From: DASYHS01 sp035998295
GTDB taxonomy: Bacteria > Pseudomonadota > Alphaproteobacteria > Azospirillales > Azospirillaceae
Reading direction: 5' to 3'
DNA: 14,632 bases
Assembly (NCBI RefSeq): GCF_035998295.1
Contig: NZ_DASYHS010000120.1
Span: 1 to 14,632 of the forward strand
Below are positions 13,191 to 14,632 of this stretch, piece after piece. Position 1 is the stretch's first letter. The number at the start of each line of letters is the position of its first letter. The position numbers were made by a program, and so were the translations under genes. The notes under the pieces are model-generated. The model did not search any database. It saw nothing but the letters and a program-made list of their open reading frames with translations, and was not told the DNA's origin.

Positions 13191-14085
13191 GTTTCGCGTT
13201 GGTGCGCAGCGCCTCCACCACCAGGGCGAATGCCGGGGCGAGCTGGCGGCGGCTGGGGTAGTAGAGGTGGTAGCCCGGGAACGGCGGGCACCAGTCCGCG
13301 AGCACCCGCACGAGCCGGCCGTCGCCGATCAGGGGCAGCGCCTGGTCGTCGAGCACGCAGGCCAGGCCGAACCCGGCGGCCGCCGCCCGCAGGATCATGG
13401 ACGTGTCGTTGAACACGAGCTGCCCGTCGACGCGCACCTTCAGCTCGCGCCCGTCCTTCCCGAACCCCCAGGCGTACAGGCCGCCCGAGGTCGGCAGGCG
13501 CAGGTTGATGCAGGCGTGGCCGGTGAGGTCGTGCGGCGTCCCCGGCGCCGGGCGGCCCGCGAAATAGGAAGGGGCGCCGACGACGGCCATGCGCATGTCC
13601 GGCCCGATGCGCACGGCGATCATGTCCTTCGCCACCTGCTCGCCCAGGCGGACGCCGGCGTCGAAGCGCCCGGCCACGATGTCGGTCAGACCCTGGTCGA
13701 TCGTCAGCTCGACGTCGATGTCGGGATGGTCGGGCAGCAGGCGCGCCAGGGCCGGCCACAGGATCGCGTCGGCGGCGTGCCCGCCGGTCGCGATGCGGAC
13801 CGTGCCGGCCGGCCTGTCGCGCAGCGCGCTCAAGGCAGCCAGCTCGGCGCCGATCCCGTCGAGCGCGGGGCCCAGCGTGCGGAGCAGGCGTTCACCCGCA
13901 TCGGTCGGCACGACGCGGCGCGTCGTGCGGGTCAGCAGCCGGACCCCGAGACGCGCCTCGAGCCGGCGCAGGACGTGGCTGAGCGCGGATTGCGAGGTGC
14001 CGAGCCGCGCCGCGGCCCGGGTGAAGCTGCGCTCCTCGGCCACGGCGAGGAACGCCATCAGGTCGCCAAGCTCCTCGCGCCGCAT
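13135..14085 (-). CDS. LysR-family transcriptional regulator
   Basis: A 316-residue LysR-type regulator. The N-terminal winged helix-turn-helix spans about 5-62, with the core FTRAAARLGTSQSALSHVLR at 21-40 and RLEARLGVRLLTRTTRRV following. The effector-binding domain covers about 90-295 (ILWPALARLLPDHPDIDVEL, then GLTDIVAGRFDAGVRLGE). It belongs to the subgroup usually found divergent to oxidoreductases and probably controls the aldo/keto reductase at 14214, as well as itself. The ATG at 14085 has AGGGG about ten bases before it. The last 18 or so residues (LPSPVQREREGPNRRLGG) are read out of the intergenic hairpin repeat and are not a family feature; typical members end near ALRTNA. Confidence 0.92.
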   Translation of the reverse strand: MRREELGDLMAFLAVAEERSFTRAAARLGTSQSALSHVLRRLEARLGVRLLTRTTRRVVPTDAGERLLRTLGPALDGIGAELAALSALRDRPAGTVRIATGGHAADAILWPALARLLPDHPDIDVELTIDQGLTDIVAGRFDAGVRLGEQVAKDMIAVRIGPDMRMAVVGAPSYFAGRPAPGTPHDLTGHACINLRLPTSGGLYAWGFGKDGRELKVRVDGQLVFNDTSMILRAAAAGFGLACVLDDQALPLIGDGRLVRVLADWCPPFPGYHLYYPSRRQLAPAFALVVEALRTNAKLPSPVQREREGPNRRLGG

Positions 14086-14098
14086 TCATGAACCCCTG

Positions 14099-14128
14099 AT
14101 ATAAGTCCATGCCGATCTTAGCGTCTAA
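14099..14128 (-). promoter_or_regulatory. lysR promoter with TAAG-N11-CTTA operator
   Basis: On the minus strand TTAGAC (14128-14123) and TTATAT (14104-14099) are 18 bases apart, a fair sigma-70 promoter for lysR. Across it lies TAAG (14102-14105), 11 bases, and CTTA (14117-14120), a perfect dyad of the T-N11-A class bound by LysR proteins. Binding there would block lysR and could activate the divergent reductase gene. Confidence 0.5.
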
Positions 14129-14213
14129 TCGCCGGGCGGCACGTCCTTTAAGGTCCCGTCGCGTGGCCATGGGGCGGCCCCTGGCCCGACATGAACGACA
14201 AGGAGAGAACGCG

Positions 14214-14632
14214 ATGCGCAAGCGCAAACTCGGCAGCGGCGGCCTGGAGGTGTCGGCGATCGGGCTCGGCTGCATGGGCATGAGCCACGCCTACGGCCCG
14301 GCCGCCGACAAGGGGGAGATGATCTCGCTGCTTCGCTCGGCCGTGGAGCGCGGCGTCACGTTCTTCGATACCGCCGAGGTCTACGGCCCGTTCACGAACG
14401 AGGAACTCGTGGGCGAAGCCCTCGCCCCTCTGCGCGACCAGGTGGCGATCGCGACCAAGTTCGGGTTCGGGCCCGATCCCGACGGCGGGCCGCAATGGGT
14501 CGGCCTGGACAGCCGTCCGGAACACATCCGGGAGGTCGCCGAAGCCTCGCTCCGGCGGCTGAGGACCGAGGCGATCGACCTGTTCTACCAGCACCGCGTC
14601 GACCCCGGCGTGCCCATCGAGGACGTGGCGGG
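14214..14632 (+). CDS. Aldo/keto reductase, 5' part only (cut by window end)
   Basis: The first 139 residues of an NADPH-dependent aldo/keto reductase, family length usually about 320-330. The N-terminus MRKRKLGSGGLEVSAIGLGC and the catalytic tetrad are present: Asp52 (FFDTAEVYG), Tyr57, Lys82 (ATKFGFG) and His127 (LFYQHRVD). It resembles the YajO/AKR13-type soluble reductases that reduce aldehydes and ketones. AAGGAGAG (14200-14207) precedes the ATG. It is divergent from lysR, a common pairing, and is likely its target. The C-terminal cofactor-binding half lies outside the window. Substrate unknown. Confidence 0.93.
   Translation, partial: MRKRKLGSGGLEVSAIGLGCMGMSHAYGPAADKGEMISLLRSAVERGVTFFDTAEVYGPFTNEELVGEALAPLRDQVAIATKFGFGPDPDGGPQWVGLDSRPEHIREVAEASLRRLRTEAIDLFYQHRVDPGVPIEDVA

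Noticed and set aside
11487..13412. 641-codon plus-strand frame spanning the FAH-type and LuxR genes
   Set aside because: Arg/Gly/Pro-rich translation that crosses two well-supported genes in another frame.
1..14632. CRISPR arrays, tRNA or rRNA genes, insertion sequences
   Set aside because: No spaced direct repeats, cloverleaf-like segments or transposase frames were seen on reading; a dedicated search was not possible.

Overview
The window is bacterial chromosomal DNA. Most of it (about 3,720 to the end) is very GC-rich, with strong G/C third-position codon use. Together with a class I fumarase, a LysR/aldo-keto reductase pair and a short GC-rich hairpin repeat between genes, this suggests an alphaproteobacterium, perhaps Rhodospirillales or Rhizobiales-like. 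That placement is inference: no rRNA or tRNA gene is present to test it. The first 3.6 kb is visibly less GC-rich (the 60 bases from 2581 are 43% G+C by count, those from 4321 are 80%) and reads as an accessory segment.

Left part (1-3,620). A possible 5' fragment of a minus-strand gene lies at the edge. It is followed by a complete ThDP-dependent acetolactate-synthase-like enzyme (230-1873) with a strong hairpin behind it. Next comes a minus-strand RelB/DinJ-type antitoxin (2386-2120) with no toxin gene beside it, then a 381-base AT-rich regulatory stretch. After that is a plus-strand pair joined by an ATGA overlap: an unrecognised 186-residue protein (2783-3343) and a YafQ-type toxin (3340-3615) with its catalytic residues intact. 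Antitoxin and toxin are thus on opposite strands, about 950 bases apart, with an unknown protein in the place normally held by the antitoxin.

Right part (3,720-13,122). A divergent aromatic-catabolism locus. Leftward: a maleylacetoacetate/maleylpyruvate isomerase (maiA type) overlapping a class I fumarase. Rightward, tightly packed: VOC-family protein, PanE-like reductase, class II aldolase/adducin protein, FAD monooxygenase, DUF2783 small protein, MBL-fold protein, and fumarylacetoacetase-family hydrolase; then a LuxR-type regulator with its own promoter. The isomerase, hydrolase and fumarase fit the lower homogentisate/gentisate route: maleyl-keto acid to fumaryl-keto acid to fumarate to malate. 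The monooxygenase would supply a para-diol. No cupin-type ring-cleavage dioxygenase is present; the only candidate is the single-domain VOC protein, which keeps a His-His-Glu triad. The MBL protein keeps the first metal site but has lost all three residues specific to the second.

Right edge (13,120-14,632). A hairpin repeat between convergent luxR and lysR, a LysR regulator whose C-terminus is encoded inside that repeat, and a divergently transcribed aldo/keto reductase cut off by the window end. The shared promoter holds a TAAG-N11-CTTA dyad typical of LysR operators.

Most interesting points: the rearranged YafQ/DinJ module with its unknown partner, and the aromatic operon with a putative VOC ring-cleavage enzyme and a half-site MBL protein coupled to DUF2783.
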